From: CBDHFF01 sp965262395
GTDB lineage: Bacteria > Pseudomonadota > Alphaproteobacteria > Rickettsiales > Anaplasmataceae
Assembly: GCA_965262395.1 (NCBI GenBank)
Contig: OZ253531.1
Coordinates: 1 to 64,000 of the forward strand
DNA: 64,000 nucleotides
Direction: 5' to 3'
Part shown: positions 34,608 through 44,473 of the stretch, one piece after another
Layout: each line of letters begins with the position of its first letter
Numbering within the stretch: the stretch's first letter is position 1
Notes under the pieces: model-generated
Database searches by the model: none
What the model saw: the letters and a program-made list of their open reading frames with translations, nothing else
What the model was told of the DNA's origin: nothing
Position numbers and translations under genes: made by a program

Positions 34608-36035
34608 ATGACAGACTATTTTTCTTTGATAGACAATGATTTGGTAAAAAAAGAGGTTCTTAATGTTTTAGCAAAGGCTGATGGTGGCGAATTGTTTATA
34701 GAAGACATGCAAATGGAAAGAATAAGCATGAATTCTTCTGATGATAATCATGTTATAAAGAACTCTAGCTTTGGAAACAGGGTTGGTTTTGCCATTAGGT
34801 CTTTTGTTGGTGATTCCACAACTCTTTTTCATTCCAATGATGTAAGTGCTGAATCTATCTGCGATGTTGCAAAAAAGATTAAATCAGCTGTTAGTTATAG
34901 TGGTTCTCACAAAAAAATAGACCTATCCTTCAATAGGCATTTGAGAAGAGATATGTATGGAGATGCTAATCCAATTAATGAATTAGAGTTTCACAATAAA
35001 ATCAAATTTCTATCTTTGATTTATGATTATGTAAAAGAAAAGAGTTCTTTAGTTTTTAAGGTTGATTCCACAATATTGACTAGTTTGCAGAAAGTCCAAA
35101 TATTGAAAAGTGATGGTAGACTTGTTGATGATTATAGACCGATGATTAGTATAAGTATTACAGTTTATTCAAAAAAAGGAGATAAGATTGAACAAGGGCA
35201 CAGTGCTTTTGGTGGCAGAGCGTTATTAAGTTTTTATTTACAGGAAGAATTATGGAAAAAGAGAGCAGATGAAGCCCTGCAAGAGTCCTTAAATAATATT
35301 GATGCTATAGCTGCTAAGGCTGGAGAAATGACGGTTGTGCTTGGCTCTGGTTGGACAGGGGTTTTATTGCATGAAGCCATTGGACACGGACTTGAAGGTG
35401 ATGCAAATAGGAAAAAAGTATCTGCATTTTCAGATTCAATTGGGAAGAAAATTGCTAGCAAAGATATTACAGTGGTAGATAATGGCTCTATTCCCAATAG
35501 AAGAGGTTCATTGAATTTTGATGATGAAGGAAATGAGGCAAAAAGAACTGTTCTAATTGAAAATGGTGTGCTGAAAGGGTATATGCAAGATGAATTGAAT
35601 GCCAAACTTATGGGTGCAGAGTTAACAGGTAATGGGAGAAGAGAAAGCTATAGTAATTTTACCATTCCTAGAATGACTAATACATATATGGAAAATGGTC
35701 AGTATGACAATTGTGATATAATATCAAGTGTAAAAAATGGTTTATATGCTACAAATTTTAGTGGAGGACAAGTTGATATAACATCAGGAGATTTTGTTTT
35801 TGCTGCTTCGAGTGCTTATATGATAGAGAACGGAAAAATAACCAGACCTGTTAAAGGTGCCACAATTATAGGTAATGGACCTGATGTTTTAACTAAGATT
35901 GTTATGGTAGGAAATGATATGAAACTGGATAATGGACTAGGAAATTGTGGAAAATGCGGTCAGGTTGTACCAGTTGGCGTTGGAATGCCTACAGTTAAAA
36001 TAAGTAACATTACTGTTGGTGGCACAGGCATTTGA
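34608..36035 (+). CDS. tldD: TldD metalloprotease
   Basis: Partner of TldE/PmbA in a peptide-degrading zinc protease. The 475-residue protein has HEAIGHGLEGD (HExxxH, zinc site), GSIPNRRGSLNFDDEG, LIENGVLKGYMQDELNAKLMG, GNGRRESY, IPRMTNTYM and C-terminal GNCGKCGQVVPVGVGMPTVKI. Length is that of E. coli TldD. Its PmbA partner is not in the window. It ends 3 bp before ruvX, likely one transcript. Confidence 0.92.
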   Translation: MTDYFSLIDNDLVKKEVLNVLAKADGGELFIEDMQMERISMNSSDDNHVIKNSSFGNRVGFAIRSFVGDSTTLFHSNDVSAESICDVAKKIKSAVSYSGSHKKIDLSFNRHLRRDMYGDANPINELEFHNKIKFLSLIYDYVKEKSSLVFKVDSTILTSLQKVQILKSDGRLVDDYRPMISISITVYSKKGDKIEQGHSAFGGRALLSFYLQEELWKKRADEALQESLNNIDAIAAKAGEMTVVLGSGWTGVLLHEAIGHGLEGDANRKKVSAFSDSIGKKIASKDITVVDNGSIPNRRGSLNFDDEGNEAKRTVLIENGVLKGYMQDELNAKLMGAELTGNGRRESYSNFTIPRMTNTYMENGQYDNCDIISSVKNGLYATNFSGGQVDITSGDFVFAASSAYMIENGKITRPVKGATIIGNGPDVLTKIVMVGNDMKLDNGLGNCGKCGQVVPVGVGMPTVKISNITVGGTGI

Positions 36036-36038
36036 TCA

Positions 36039-36515
36039 ATGGTTTTTTTTGATATAAAAGACTTTTTTCCTCATTTAGAAGAAAATAAACGTGTCATGGG
36101 AATTGACATGGGTAAAAAAAGGTTGGGTTTGGCTATTACCGATAGATGTGTGATCTTGTCTAATCCCCATACGGTTTATAAGCGCTTGAATATGAAGAAG
36201 GATCTGAATTATATTTATGATTTTTTTAATCAACAAGATTGTTGTGGAATAGTCATTGGTATGCCCTTTTGCGACAATGATTTGTATAAGCCTTGGTGTG
36301 AAGAAATTGAAAGATTTTCTAAGAAACTTAGTAATAAATTTTCTTTGAATATTCTTATGGTTGATGAAAGCTTTACTACGCAAGATGCTACAGAAATTTT
36401 GAGTTATTCAAACTTCTCTCGCAGAAAGCAACAATCAAAGGATGACAAGGTTTCTGCCTCTTTAATACTTGGATCCTTTATAAAACTCAAAAATAATCTT
36501 GAAAAAAAGAACTGA
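36039..36515 (+). CDS. ruvX: RuvX/YqgF pre-16S rRNA nuclease
   Basis: Processes the 5' end of 16S rRNA and was earlier described as a Holliday junction resolvase-like protein. The 158-residue RNase H fold has GIDMGKKRLGLAITD (first acidic strand), VIGMPFCDND, VDESFTTQDATEIL, and SRRKQQSKDDKVSASLIL near the end with the final catalytic Asp. Normal length. Confidence 0.88.
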   Translation: MVFFDIKDFFPHLEENKRVMGIDMGKKRLGLAITDRCVILSNPHTVYKRLNMKKDLNYIYDFFNQQDCCGIVIGMPFCDNDLYKPWCEEIERFSKKLSNKFSLNILMVDESFTTQDATEILSYSNFSRRKQQSKDDKVSASLILGSFIKLKNNLEKKN

Positions 36516-36557
36516 CATGATATCATGATCAATGATTTAGCTATTTTATAGTTGATA

Positions 36558-37601
36558 ATGTTCGATAAGAGATCCGTTGCTATATTAATAATTTCTTTTG
36601 TGTTTTTTAATATCCTCTACTTTTTCAATATGGAAAAAGAGGGAGATTCAATAAATATATATTCTTCCAGAAAAGAATCCCTAGTTCAGGAGCTGTTTAA
36701 AGAATTCACCAAAACAACGGGGGTGAAAGTAAACTTCATACATGATAGTGATCCAGGAAAATTAATAGCAAGAATAAAAAATGAAGGCAAAAAGACTGAT
36801 GCTGATCTATTCATGACAGCTGATGTGGCGAATTTGATTATGGCAAAGAGGTCAGACCTCTTATTGCCAGTTGAATCGATGTCGTTAAATGATAATATTC
36901 CTGTTAATCTACGAGATAAAGATAATTACTGGTTTGGTGTTACTAAGCGAGCTAGGATAATTGTTTACTCTAAGAGTAGAGTAACGGATTTTGAAGAGTT
37001 GAAAGATTATGAAGATTTGACGGATTCTAGATGGAAGGGTAGACTTTTAATGAGATCCTCAAATAGTGTTTATAACCAATCTCTTCTAGCTTCTATAATT
37101 GCTAGTGAAGGAGAGGAAAAAGCGGCTTTATGGGTTAGGGGTATAGTTTCTAACCTGGCTAGGAAGCCATATGGGGGAGATACGGATCAAATAAAGGCTG
37201 TTGCCGCTGGTGAAGGAGATGTAACCATATCCAATAGTTATTATTATGCTAGACTTTTTTCTGCAAAAAAAGATACGAGTATTAATAATAAACATGAAAC
37301 GGAGGTAGTTTTTCCGAATCAAAAAAATAGAGGTACACACGTTAATATTAGCGGTATAGCCCTTGTGAAACATGCTAAACACGCGGATAATGCTATAAGA
37401 TTCATGGAATTCTTAGTTAGCCCCAAAGCGCAGCATATGTATGCTGAAATAAATCAAGAATTTCCTGTTGTTAAAGGTGTAGAACCTTCTGAATATCTTA
37501 AGAGTTGGGGTAATTTTAAACAAGATGCTATTTCTTTAGATGCAATTGAAGAGAATCTTTCAAAGGCAATTGAGATTATGGATAAATATAAGTGGAGATA
37601 G
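36558..37601 (+). CDS. Ferric-iron ABC transporter substrate-binding protein
   Basis: About 347 residues from the ATG at 36558 (a TTG at 36552 is in frame). A membrane or signal helix (VAILIISFVFFNILYFF) is followed by INIYSSRKESLVQELFKEFTKTTGVKVNFI, characteristic of FbpA/FutA-type proteins, and the iron-binding YY pair in SNSYYYARLF. The end, AQHMYAEINQEFPV...LKSWGNFK, matches alphaproteobacterial members. No permease or ATPase is adjacent, as is common in reduced genomes. Confidence 0.85.
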   Translation: MFDKRSVAILIISFVFFNILYFFNMEKEGDSINIYSSRKESLVQELFKEFTKTTGVKVNFIHDSDPGKLIARIKNEGKKTDADLFMTADVANLIMAKRSDLLLPVESMSLNDNIPVNLRDKDNYWFGVTKRARIIVYSKSRVTDFEELKDYEDLTDSRWKGRLLMRSSNSVYNQSLLASIIASEGEEKAALWVRGIVSNLARKPYGGDTDQIKAVAAGEGDVTISNSYYYARLFSAKKDTSINNKHETEVVFPNQKNRGTHVNISGIALVKHAKHADNAIRFMEFLVSPKAQHMYAEINQEFPVVKGVEPSEYLKSWGNFKQDAISLDAIEENLSKAIEIMDKYKWR

Positions 37602-37940
37602 AATTAAGTATGTTATTAGGATTGCAGTTCTAGTTAGATATTTTTTTACATCGCAATTAAGTTCATTACTCATAATAAATACAAGAAATTTATTGGTAAT
37701 ATGAAATTTAGCTTCAATTTATTTAGATAACATATTTTAAACAAATGAATTTTCCAACTGCTATTTTCTTTCATTATGTATTTGATTTTATGTAGCTCTC
37801 CATTTTATATTAAACATTGAATGAAGAACATCTGCAAATATTCATTCAATAATAGCTGCTTGCTTATAAATAATTAGAGAGATTTATTATTTCTAAAGTT
37901 GCGTTCCATTTTATCTAACCTCATCTCAGTAATAAAATTA
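37602..37940. other. Intergenic gap with an inverted repeat
   Basis: No gene is seen. ATTGAATGAA (37816-37825) and TTCATTCAAT (37841-37850) form a perfect 10-bp stem with a 15-nt loop between two convergent genes. It could be a bidirectional terminator, though no clear T-run follows. The rest is plain AT-rich sequence. Confidence 0.4.
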
Positions 37941-39134
37941 CTACGAAACTTTTTCTTTTCGCTTTATTTTAGAGGTAGTTGTGAGCTTTATATTTGTTTT
38001 TAAATACTTTCCATGAAATAGGAAGAATCCACAGCTCTTTCCTTTATCAAATAATTTCTTATTATTGCAGTTATACATAATAATTCTATTAGTCAAATCT
38101 CCTATTTTATCTTGTAGGCCTTGTGATTCCAGGAGATCTAATTCAGAATTTATTTTTATTAGATCGAAATATTGTAGATAATTTAAATCAATAAATTTTT
38201 CATTTCGCAGACAAACACTTATACCATAGCTCTTTAAAAGTTCGTTTATTAAGTGCAATTTTTCTATATTAGCTAATAAATCTAGTATCTCAATATCTAT
38301 CACTAATGGAATATTTTTTTGTTTCGTTTCTTTGATTATATTTGTAAAAAACACTGAAGATAACATTTCAATGCTCAATAGAATATTTATGGGTCTTGCG
38401 AAAGTTGATTTATCTACTATGTATTGCAATACTTTCTTCTTCATTATATTTTCAATATATATATATAAACCATTGCTGCTCTCAAAATCTATCTTTATTC
38501 CTACAACTTCTGATAATTTGTTGTAATTAATAGTAATCTCATCAAATATCACCTTTAAATTGTTGTCTTTACTGACGTAAATTGCCTCTATATCTATTAG
38601 AGACCATATATCTGGATTCTTTTTTTCTATGACTCCTTCAGCATATAGGAGAGATGGTAAATCGACAGGTACACTCCCGTCTATTATAGAAATATCCATC
38701 TTATTTGAAGTTAATTTTTTATTCAGATTTGGATCGATTTTATTCTTACAGGTCCAAAAAAATTGATTCCACTGTAAATGTAAATCGAATATTTGACAAA
38801 GATTGCTTACCATATCATCACTTGCCAGCAATGTATCATCAACAAATAAATGTTTTAATTGTTCTATAACTTTCTGTATTCTTATTCTATCTGTTACATT
38901 AAAAATGAGAAAAACATCTAAGTCATCGCAAATTACTATGAATCCATCAGAATCCTTGCCTAATACATCACTCATTATATTTGTGGCAATCCTAACTTGA
39001 TACTCTCCCCTGTATTTATCTAGTAGCTTAGAAAACAGAAAATGAATTGCATAATAGGAGGAAGAAATGGGCTTTACCTTCTTGAGCAGCTCCAATAAAT
39101 CAGTTTCTCCATTATCTTTATCAATAACAATCAT
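37941..39134 (-). CDS. Degenerate EAL-domain-like protein
   Basis: 397 residues, soluble. The C-terminal ~150 residues keep the outline of an EAL domain: IPLVIDIEILDLL, YGISVCLRNEKFIDLNYLQYFDLIKIN (cf. D-x-I-K-I-D) and GKSCGFFLFHGKYLK (cf. GxxxxQGxYL). The EAL motif and the metal-binding acidic residues are missing, so it probably does not degrade c-di-GMP and may act as a sensor or scaffold. The N-terminal half is unassigned. Ends 9 bp after rpsT. Confidence 0.45.
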   Translation of the reverse strand: MIVIDKDNGETDLLELLKKVKPISSSYYAIHFLFSKLLDKYRGEYQVRIATNIMSDVLGKDSDGFIVICDDLDVFLIFNVTDRIRIQKVIEQLKHLFVDDTLLASDDMVSNLCQIFDLHLQWNQFFWTCKNKIDPNLNKKLTSNKMDISIIDGSVPVDLPSLLYAEGVIEKKNPDIWSLIDIEAIYVSKDNNLKVIFDEITINYNKLSEVVGIKIDFESSNGLYIYIENIMKKKVLQYIVDKSTFARPINILLSIEMLSSVFFTNIIKETKQKNIPLVIDIEILDLLANIEKLHLINELLKSYGISVCLRNEKFIDLNYLQYFDLIKINSELDLLESQGLQDKIGDLTNRIIMYNCNNKKLFDKGKSCGFFLFHGKYLKTNIKLTTTSKIKRKEKVS

Positions 39135-39143
39135 AAAGAAATC

Positions 39144-39413
39144 CTAAGCGGCAGGTAATGCCTTAACTTTTGCTGATAATCTACTTATTTTTCTTGCTGC
39201 ATTATTTTTATGTAATACACCTTTAGTAACGCCTCTATGTATCTCAGGTTGAGCCTTTTTAAATTCCTCACGGGCAACTTCTTTATTACCAGAATCAACA
39301 GCGTGTAAAACCCTCTTTATGAACGTTCTGATTCTACCTATCCTAGCCCTATTAACTATCCTTTTCTTCTCATTCTTCTTAATTTCTTTTTTGGCACTTT
39401 CGTGATTAGCCAT
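39144..39413 (-). CDS. rpsT: 30S ribosomal protein S20
   Basis: 89 residues, highly basic: MANHESAKKEIKKNEKKRIVNRARIGRIRTFIKR and KGVLHKNNAARKISRLSAKV are typical of S20, which binds 16S rRNA as a primary binder. Normal length and start. Confidence 0.95.
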   Translation of the reverse strand: MANHESAKKEIKKNEKKRIVNRARIGRIRTFIKRVLHAVDSGNKEVAREEFKKAQPEIHRGVTKGVLHKNNAARKISRLSAKVKALPAA

Positions 39414-39471
39414 AAAAATATCCTCAGCTTTACAAATAGGTCAACTAATTATATAAGTCTATATCATTATG

Positions 39472-41742
39472 TCAATCACTTATAACACAAATCGTAGAAT
39501 TTAATATTTCATTTACTGATGAATTAATAGGTAATATCTGAATATGTTTCTCAAATCCGGTTAATATTGGACCTATAACATTAACATTACTCATCTCGTG
39601 CAATAGTTTGAAAGCTATATTTGCAGAGTGTAAGCCTGGTGTGATCAGTATATTGGCAGGTTTTGTCAGCCTACAAAATTGATAAGACTTTCTTAATTCT
39701 TTATTCAAAGCTACATCAACTGACATTTCTCCATCATATTCAAAGTCTACCCCCTTTTTATCTAAAATAGATAATGTTTCTCTGATTATTTTAGAAGACA
39801 TAGTTTCTGGATTACCAAAAGTTGCATGTGATACAAAGGCTACATAAGGCGTAAAACCCATTTTCATAGATTTTTTTGCCATTTTAATTGATATATCTGC
39901 CAATTGTTCCGCTGAAGGTCTTTCATTTATAGCAGTATCTGCTAAGAAAATTGTCTTTTCTTTTGAAACTATCATTGAAAAAGCAAACATGACGTTGCTA
40001 TCTTTTTCTTTTGCCACCATCTTAATTTTATTAAGAGATACATTATAGCTTCTAGTTAAACCAGTAACCATAACATCCCCCATGTCTAATTCTAACATGC
40101 AAGAAGCAAATATATTTCTATCAGTCTTCACTTCTCTTATGCAATCTCTAAGCAACATACCCTTTCTTTGTTGTCTTTTATATAATAGGTCTACAAATGA
40201 ATCCAATTTTTCTTTTCCTACTAGAGCAGCATTCATTATCTCAATATCATGTAAATCTTCATCTGGGTTTATTTCTCTTGCTTTTTCTCTAATTTTTTCT
40301 TCTTTACCAATAAGAATAGAAGAGCCATATTCATTATCCCTCCAAGTAATAGCAGCTTGGATAATTTTTTCTTCTTCGCCTTCAGCAAAGATGATTTTTT
40401 TATTGTCATTTTTGAGATTATCGAACAAATGCCCTAACGTATTATTAATAGGGTTTAATCTTGATAAAAGATCATTTCGATATTCTTCTATATCTACTAT
40501 CATATGTTCTTGTGCAACACCAGTATCTATAGCAGCCTGCGCAACTGCTGGAGCAATTGTTGTAAGCAACCTTGGATCGAAAGGAGTTGGAATGATATAA
40601 TTGGGGCCAAAGGTCATTTTTCTTCCTGAATAAGCAATAGTAACTTCATCAGGTACTTGTAATTTCGCTAAATCCGCCAATGCGTGTACTGCAGCAATCT
40701 TCATTTCTTGATTAATCCTTGATGCTCTAACATCCAAGGTTCCCCTGAATATATATGGGAATCCCATAACATTATTGATTTGATTTGGATAATCAGAGCG
40801 CCCCGTTGCAATAATTGCATCTGGCCTAGCATCTCTAGCTAATTTTGGATCTATTTCTGGATCTGGGTTTGCCATGGCAAATATTATGGGTTTATCTTTC
40901 ATCCCCTTTATCATATCTACAGAGAGAGCATCTTTAACTGAGAGTCCAAGAAACACATCTGCACCTTCCAATGCGTCTGCTAAAGATCTTTTATCGGTAT
41001 CTATTGCATGGCCAGCTTTCCATTTGTTCATATCTTGCTCTCGGCCTTCGTATACCACACCTAATTTGTCACAGATAATGACATTCTTACAACCCATTGA
41101 TTTTATTAGATTGACGCAAGCTAAGCCTGCAGCACCAGGGCCATTGAGAACAACTCTCATTGTTCCGAAATCCTTACCAGTTATTTCTGCAGCATTTAAC
41201 AGCGCTGCTGCTATTACAATTGCTGTTCCATGTTGATCATCATGGAAAACTGGTAAATTCATTACCTCTTGCAGCCTCTTTTCTATTACAAAACAATCAG
41301 GAGACTTGATATCTTCTAAATTAATACCACCCCAGGTTTCTCCCAAGAATCTTACACAGTTGACAAATTCATCAATATCTTCAGTGTCTACAAGGATATC
41401 TGTGGCATCTATGTCAGCAAACCGCTTAAATAATACACATTTACCTTCCATGACTGGTTTTGAAGCTAAGGCTCCGAGATTTCCTAACCCCAATATTGCT
41501 GTGCCATTAGTGATTACAGCGACATAATTACCTTTTGATGTATATTTGAATGCATTTCGTTTATCAGCATATATTTCTTCACAAGGAACAGCCACGCCAG
41601 GTGAATAAGCAAGTGAGAGATCTTGTTGTGTCAACATTGGTTTAGTTGCAGCCAATGCCACCTTACCAGGTTCATTATTCCTCATATGATACTCTAAAGC
41701 TTCCTTTGGAGTTATCTTAATATCTTTCATATTAGCTACCAT
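39472..41742 (-). CDS. maeB: NADP-dependent malic enzyme MaeB
   Basis: Decarboxylates malate to pyruvate. The 756-residue protein has the malic enzyme part (LAYSPGVAVPCEEI, NGTAILGLGNLGALASKPVMEGK, FHDDQHGTAIVIAAALLNA, GPGAAGLACVNLI, IIATGRSDYPNQINNVMGFPYIFRG) and a C-terminal phosphotransacetylase-like domain (about 430-756), as usual in MaeB. An ATG at 41730 (MKDIK) is equally possible. Transcribed alone, upstream of rpsT. Confidence 0.93.
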   Translation of the reverse strand: MVANMKDIKITPKEALEYHMRNNEPGKVALAATKPMLTQQDLSLAYSPGVAVPCEEIYADKRNAFKYTSKGNYVAVITNGTAILGLGNLGALASKPVMEGKCVLFKRFADIDATDILVDTEDIDEFVNCVRFLGETWGGINLEDIKSPDCFVIEKRLQEVMNLPVFHDDQHGTAIVIAAALLNAAEITGKDFGTMRVVLNGPGAAGLACVNLIKSMGCKNVIICDKLGVVYEGREQDMNKWKAGHAIDTDKRSLADALEGADVFLGLSVKDALSVDMIKGMKDKPIIFAMANPDPEIDPKLARDARPDAIIATGRSDYPNQINNVMGFPYIFRGTLDVRASRINQEMKIAAVHALADLAKLQVPDEVTIAYSGRKMTFGPNYIIPTPFDPRLLTTIAPAVAQAAIDTGVAQEHMIVDIEEYRNDLLSRLNPINNTLGHLFDNLKNDNKKIIFAEGEEEKIIQAAITWRDNEYGSSILIGKEEKIREKAREINPDEDLHDIEIMNAALVGKEKLDSFVDLLYKRQQRKGMLLRDCIREVKTDRNIFASCMLELDMGDVMVTGLTRSYNVSLNKIKMVAKEKDSNVMFAFSMIVSKEKTIFLADTAINERPSAEQLADISIKMAKKSMKMGFTPYVAFVSHATFGNPETMSSKIIRETLSILDKKGVDFEYDGEMSVDVALNKELRKSYQFCRLTKPANILITPGLHSANIAFKLLHEMSNVNVIGPILTGFEKHIQILPINSSVNEILNSTICVISD

Positions 41743-41803
41743 AATTATCGATATGACCCTAATTTAGCTTTATTATTAAAAGGTAAAGACTATAAGATTA
41801 ATC

Positions 41804-43696
41804 CTAGTATATTCTCTTGTAAGACCTATAAGATCCTATCAAACCACCTACTGCAATCATTATTGCACCGAGCCAAATTAGATTTATTAGAGGCTTGTAA
41901 TATATTCGCACGATAAAGCCATTATCTTCTACATAATCTCCCATGATTATATATACATCTGAGAATAATGTATGATGCACAGCAGATTCTATACTTTTCA
42001 TTTGTTCTACGATATAAAAGCGATTTTCTGGGAATATAGCTATACCATTCTGCAATTTGAATGTACCACGTAAAGCTTTAAAATTATCTTTAGATATCTC
42101 CTCGACTTTCTCAAATTTTATTTCGTATTCACCAACATGTACTGTATTACCTAAATTAAGATAGTCTTCATAATTATCTTCCCAGGCTATTGATGCAGTA
42201 ATACCAATAATCATGATTCCTAATCCAAGATGAGAAATGAACATTGAATAATAAGAAATATTGATTGCATAAAGCTTTTTTATAAAAGTTTTATGATTAG
42301 AACGTAATATGGTCTTAATCATTGCTTCTATTAGCGATATGCACAACCAAACGCTAAGCAATATAGCTAATATAACTATCAAACTTTTCTCATATGTCCA
42401 GATTATAGAGAATGAAGAAACAATAAATGATGGTAAGTAGCGATAAATTATATACGTATACTTTCTATAGCGCGATTTAGCATTAGACCCAAGGATCATC
42501 ATTATTAAAGCAACCATCATTATATTATTGAAGGTTATATTGTAATAATTTGCCCCTATTGAGATAGTTTCATCAAATAAATACTCATTGATTATAGGAT
42601 AAATAGTGCCATTTAATACAGTGATACATAATGTTATTAGAAGTAAATTGTTAATTATTAAAGCGAAACTCTTGGAAAAAATTTGAAACCTTATTCTTTT
42701 TTTTATTTTTGGGCTTTTCAGTATAAAAGTTACTGTTCCAAAAAGGAAAATAATAGTTAATATGATTAATATATATAAACCTCTGTCTGGATCACTAGCG
42801 AATGAATGCACTGAATTCAATATACCAGACCGCACTAAGAATGTTCCTATTACACTGAAGCAGAAGGTTATTATAGATAGGAAAATAGATAAATTGTATA
42901 AATTACCTCTCTTCTCTAACAGGATTAATGCATGAATTAAGGCTGTGGCAGATAACCATGGTATTAGAGATGCATTTTCAACTGGATCCCAAAACCAGAA
43001 ACCTCCCCATCCTAATTCTCTGTAAGCCCACCAACTTCCCAGTGCTATTCCTAATGTTAGAAAAGACCAGGAAATCAAAGTGAGAACTCTGCAAATCCTA
43101 ATCCAATCTCTTGATGACTTATTAACCAGCATACTTGCAGTAGATATTGAGTAGGCAATACTTAATCCCACATAGCCTGCATACAGAATAGGAGGATGAA
43201 ATAGTAAAGCGATATCTTGCAGCATTGGATTGAACCCTAATCCATCATCTGGCTCTATTGCAAGAGTGGCAAATGGATCGGAGTTATACATTAAGAAGGA
43301 TATGAATAATAATGATATGTATAATTGAATGGATATGGTGGCATATTTAAATCGTCTTTCCTTCTTGTACATGATATTGAACAGTAAAGTATATAGATTT
43401 AAAATCCAGATCCACATTAACATGGATCCCTCATGGTTTCCCCATGTACCAGCGAATTTATAAATCAATGGCTTAGATGAATGTGAATATGAATAAACAT
43501 TTGATATGGTGAATATGTCATTACAATGTGCATATATTAAAGCAGAAAATGAGAAGGTTATCAGAGAGAATATAAGATAGACCAGTGAATTGCTTACCTT
43601 AGTTTGTGATATATCCATACTGATAACAATCAGAGGATAAAAAAGTGATAATATACTTGCTGCTACCAGGGATATGCTAGCACTTTCACTAATCAT
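41804..43696 (-). CDS. ccmF: Cytochrome c maturation protein CcmF
   Basis: Haem lyase of the system I cytochrome c pathway. This 630-residue polytopic protein has KFAGTWGNHEGSMLMW, LLFHPPILYAGYVG and the WWD-type haem-handling motif GSWWAYRELGWGGFWFWDPVENASLIPWL, plus a periplasmic domain near the C-terminus. Normal length. The J-domain gene lies 5 bp upstream. CcmG is at 46211; other ccm genes are not in the window. Confidence 0.95.
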   Translation of the reverse strand: MISESASISLVAASILSLFYPLIVISMDISQTKVSNSLVYLIFSLITFSFSALIYAHCNDIFTISNVYSYSHSSKPLIYKFAGTWGNHEGSMLMWIWILNLYTLLFNIMYKKERRFKYATISIQLYISLLFISFLMYNSDPFATLAIEPDDGLGFNPMLQDIALLFHPPILYAGYVGLSIAYSISTASMLVNKSSRDWIRICRVLTLISWSFLTLGIALGSWWAYRELGWGGFWFWDPVENASLIPWLSATALIHALILLEKRGNLYNLSIFLSIITFCFSVIGTFLVRSGILNSVHSFASDPDRGLYILIILTIIFLFGTVTFILKSPKIKKRIRFQIFSKSFALIINNLLLITLCITVLNGTIYPIINEYLFDETISIGANYYNITFNNIMMVALIMMILGSNAKSRYRKYTYIIYRYLPSFIVSSFSIIWTYEKSLIVILAILLSVWLCISLIEAMIKTILRSNHKTFIKKLYAINISYYSMFISHLGLGIMIIGITASIAWEDNYEDYLNLGNTVHVGEYEIKFEKVEEISKDNFKALRGTFKLQNGIAIFPENRFYIVEQMKSIESAVHHTLFSDVYIIMGDYVEDNGFIVRIYYKPLINLIWLGAIMIAVGGLIGSYRSYKRIY

Positions 43697-43701
43697 ATTA
43701 T

Positions 43702-44376
43702 TTACCTATACCCTAACTCAGTCTTCACCTCCTTATAGGCATCATTAATGGCAGATATATACTCATGTAGATATGGTATAATTTCATCGGCCAGATTAGG
43801 ATTCCTATCAGGGTGATAAAGGCGCATTTGATTATAATATGCATCCTTGATTTCATTTTCCTTTGCTCCCTTGTTGATCCCAAGTAAGGTAAAGTGATCA
43901 TTAGTTTTAGGTCTAGTACATTTCTTGACGATCTCTATAACTTTCTCTTCTTCAATTTCTAAGGCATTAATTATTTGCCTTAACATCCCCATTTCAAACC
44001 TGTTTAATGGACCATCAATAGTGGCATACTGGAACAATGAATCAACAAGCTCAACAAGAATCTCTGATGTATTAGAGTATAATTTGAAAATCTGCTCTGC
44101 GTATATCTTGACACTACATGAGTCTCTCATAGATTCAAGAAAATAGATATATATCTTGTCAATTTTCTTCGAAGTCAGAAATATATGGCGTAATCCTTCT
44201 ATTTCTTTCTCATTTATATTGCCATCAACTCTGGCAAGTTTTGAGAACAAAGCAACAGTAGTCATGGTAAATGTTGTATCATCATCTATTTTACAAATAA
44301 ACTCAGGAATAACTTCATCTACACAGACTTTTTGTTGTCCTCTGGTGAATATTCCAGAAATTCGTGCCAAGAACAT
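43702..44376 (-). CDS. TerB-like plus J-domain protein (DjlA-like)
   Basis: About 224 residues from the ATG at 44376, with a strong GGGGGG ribosome site. Residues 35-150 are a TerB-like helical domain (VALFSKLARVDGNINEKEIEGLRH, QYATIDGPLNRFEMGMLRQI). The C-terminal J-domain is DHFTLLGINKGAKENEIKDAYYNQMRLYHPDRNP with the HPD motif that stimulates DnaK. The order matches DjlA without its membrane anchor. Co-transcribed with ccmF. Confidence 0.85.
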   Translation of the reverse strand: MFLARISGIFTRGQQKVCVDEVIPEFICKIDDDTTFTMTTVALFSKLARVDGNINEKEIEGLRHIFLTSKKIDKIYIYFLESMRDSCSVKIYAEQIFKLYSNTSEILVELVDSLFQYATIDGPLNRFEMGMLRQIINALEIEEEKVIEIVKKCTRPKTNDHFTLLGINKGAKENEIKDAYYNQMRLYHPDRNPNLADEIIPYLHEYISAINDAYKEVKTELGYR

Positions 44377-44473
44377 GATGGACCCCCCTTCCACATTCTA
44401 TTATGCAACAATGATATACTTCTTTTAGTAATTTGCAACATAGTTTTTATATGATAGGGAGGTTTTATTTTCC

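Noticed and set aside
37816..37850. Inverted repeat called as a definite intrinsic terminator
   Set aside because: The stem is AT-rich and no clear T-run follows; only noted as a possibility.
39472..41742. Plus-strand frames opposite maeB (up to 172 residues)
   Set aside because: They are antisense readings of a clearly assigned malic enzyme gene.
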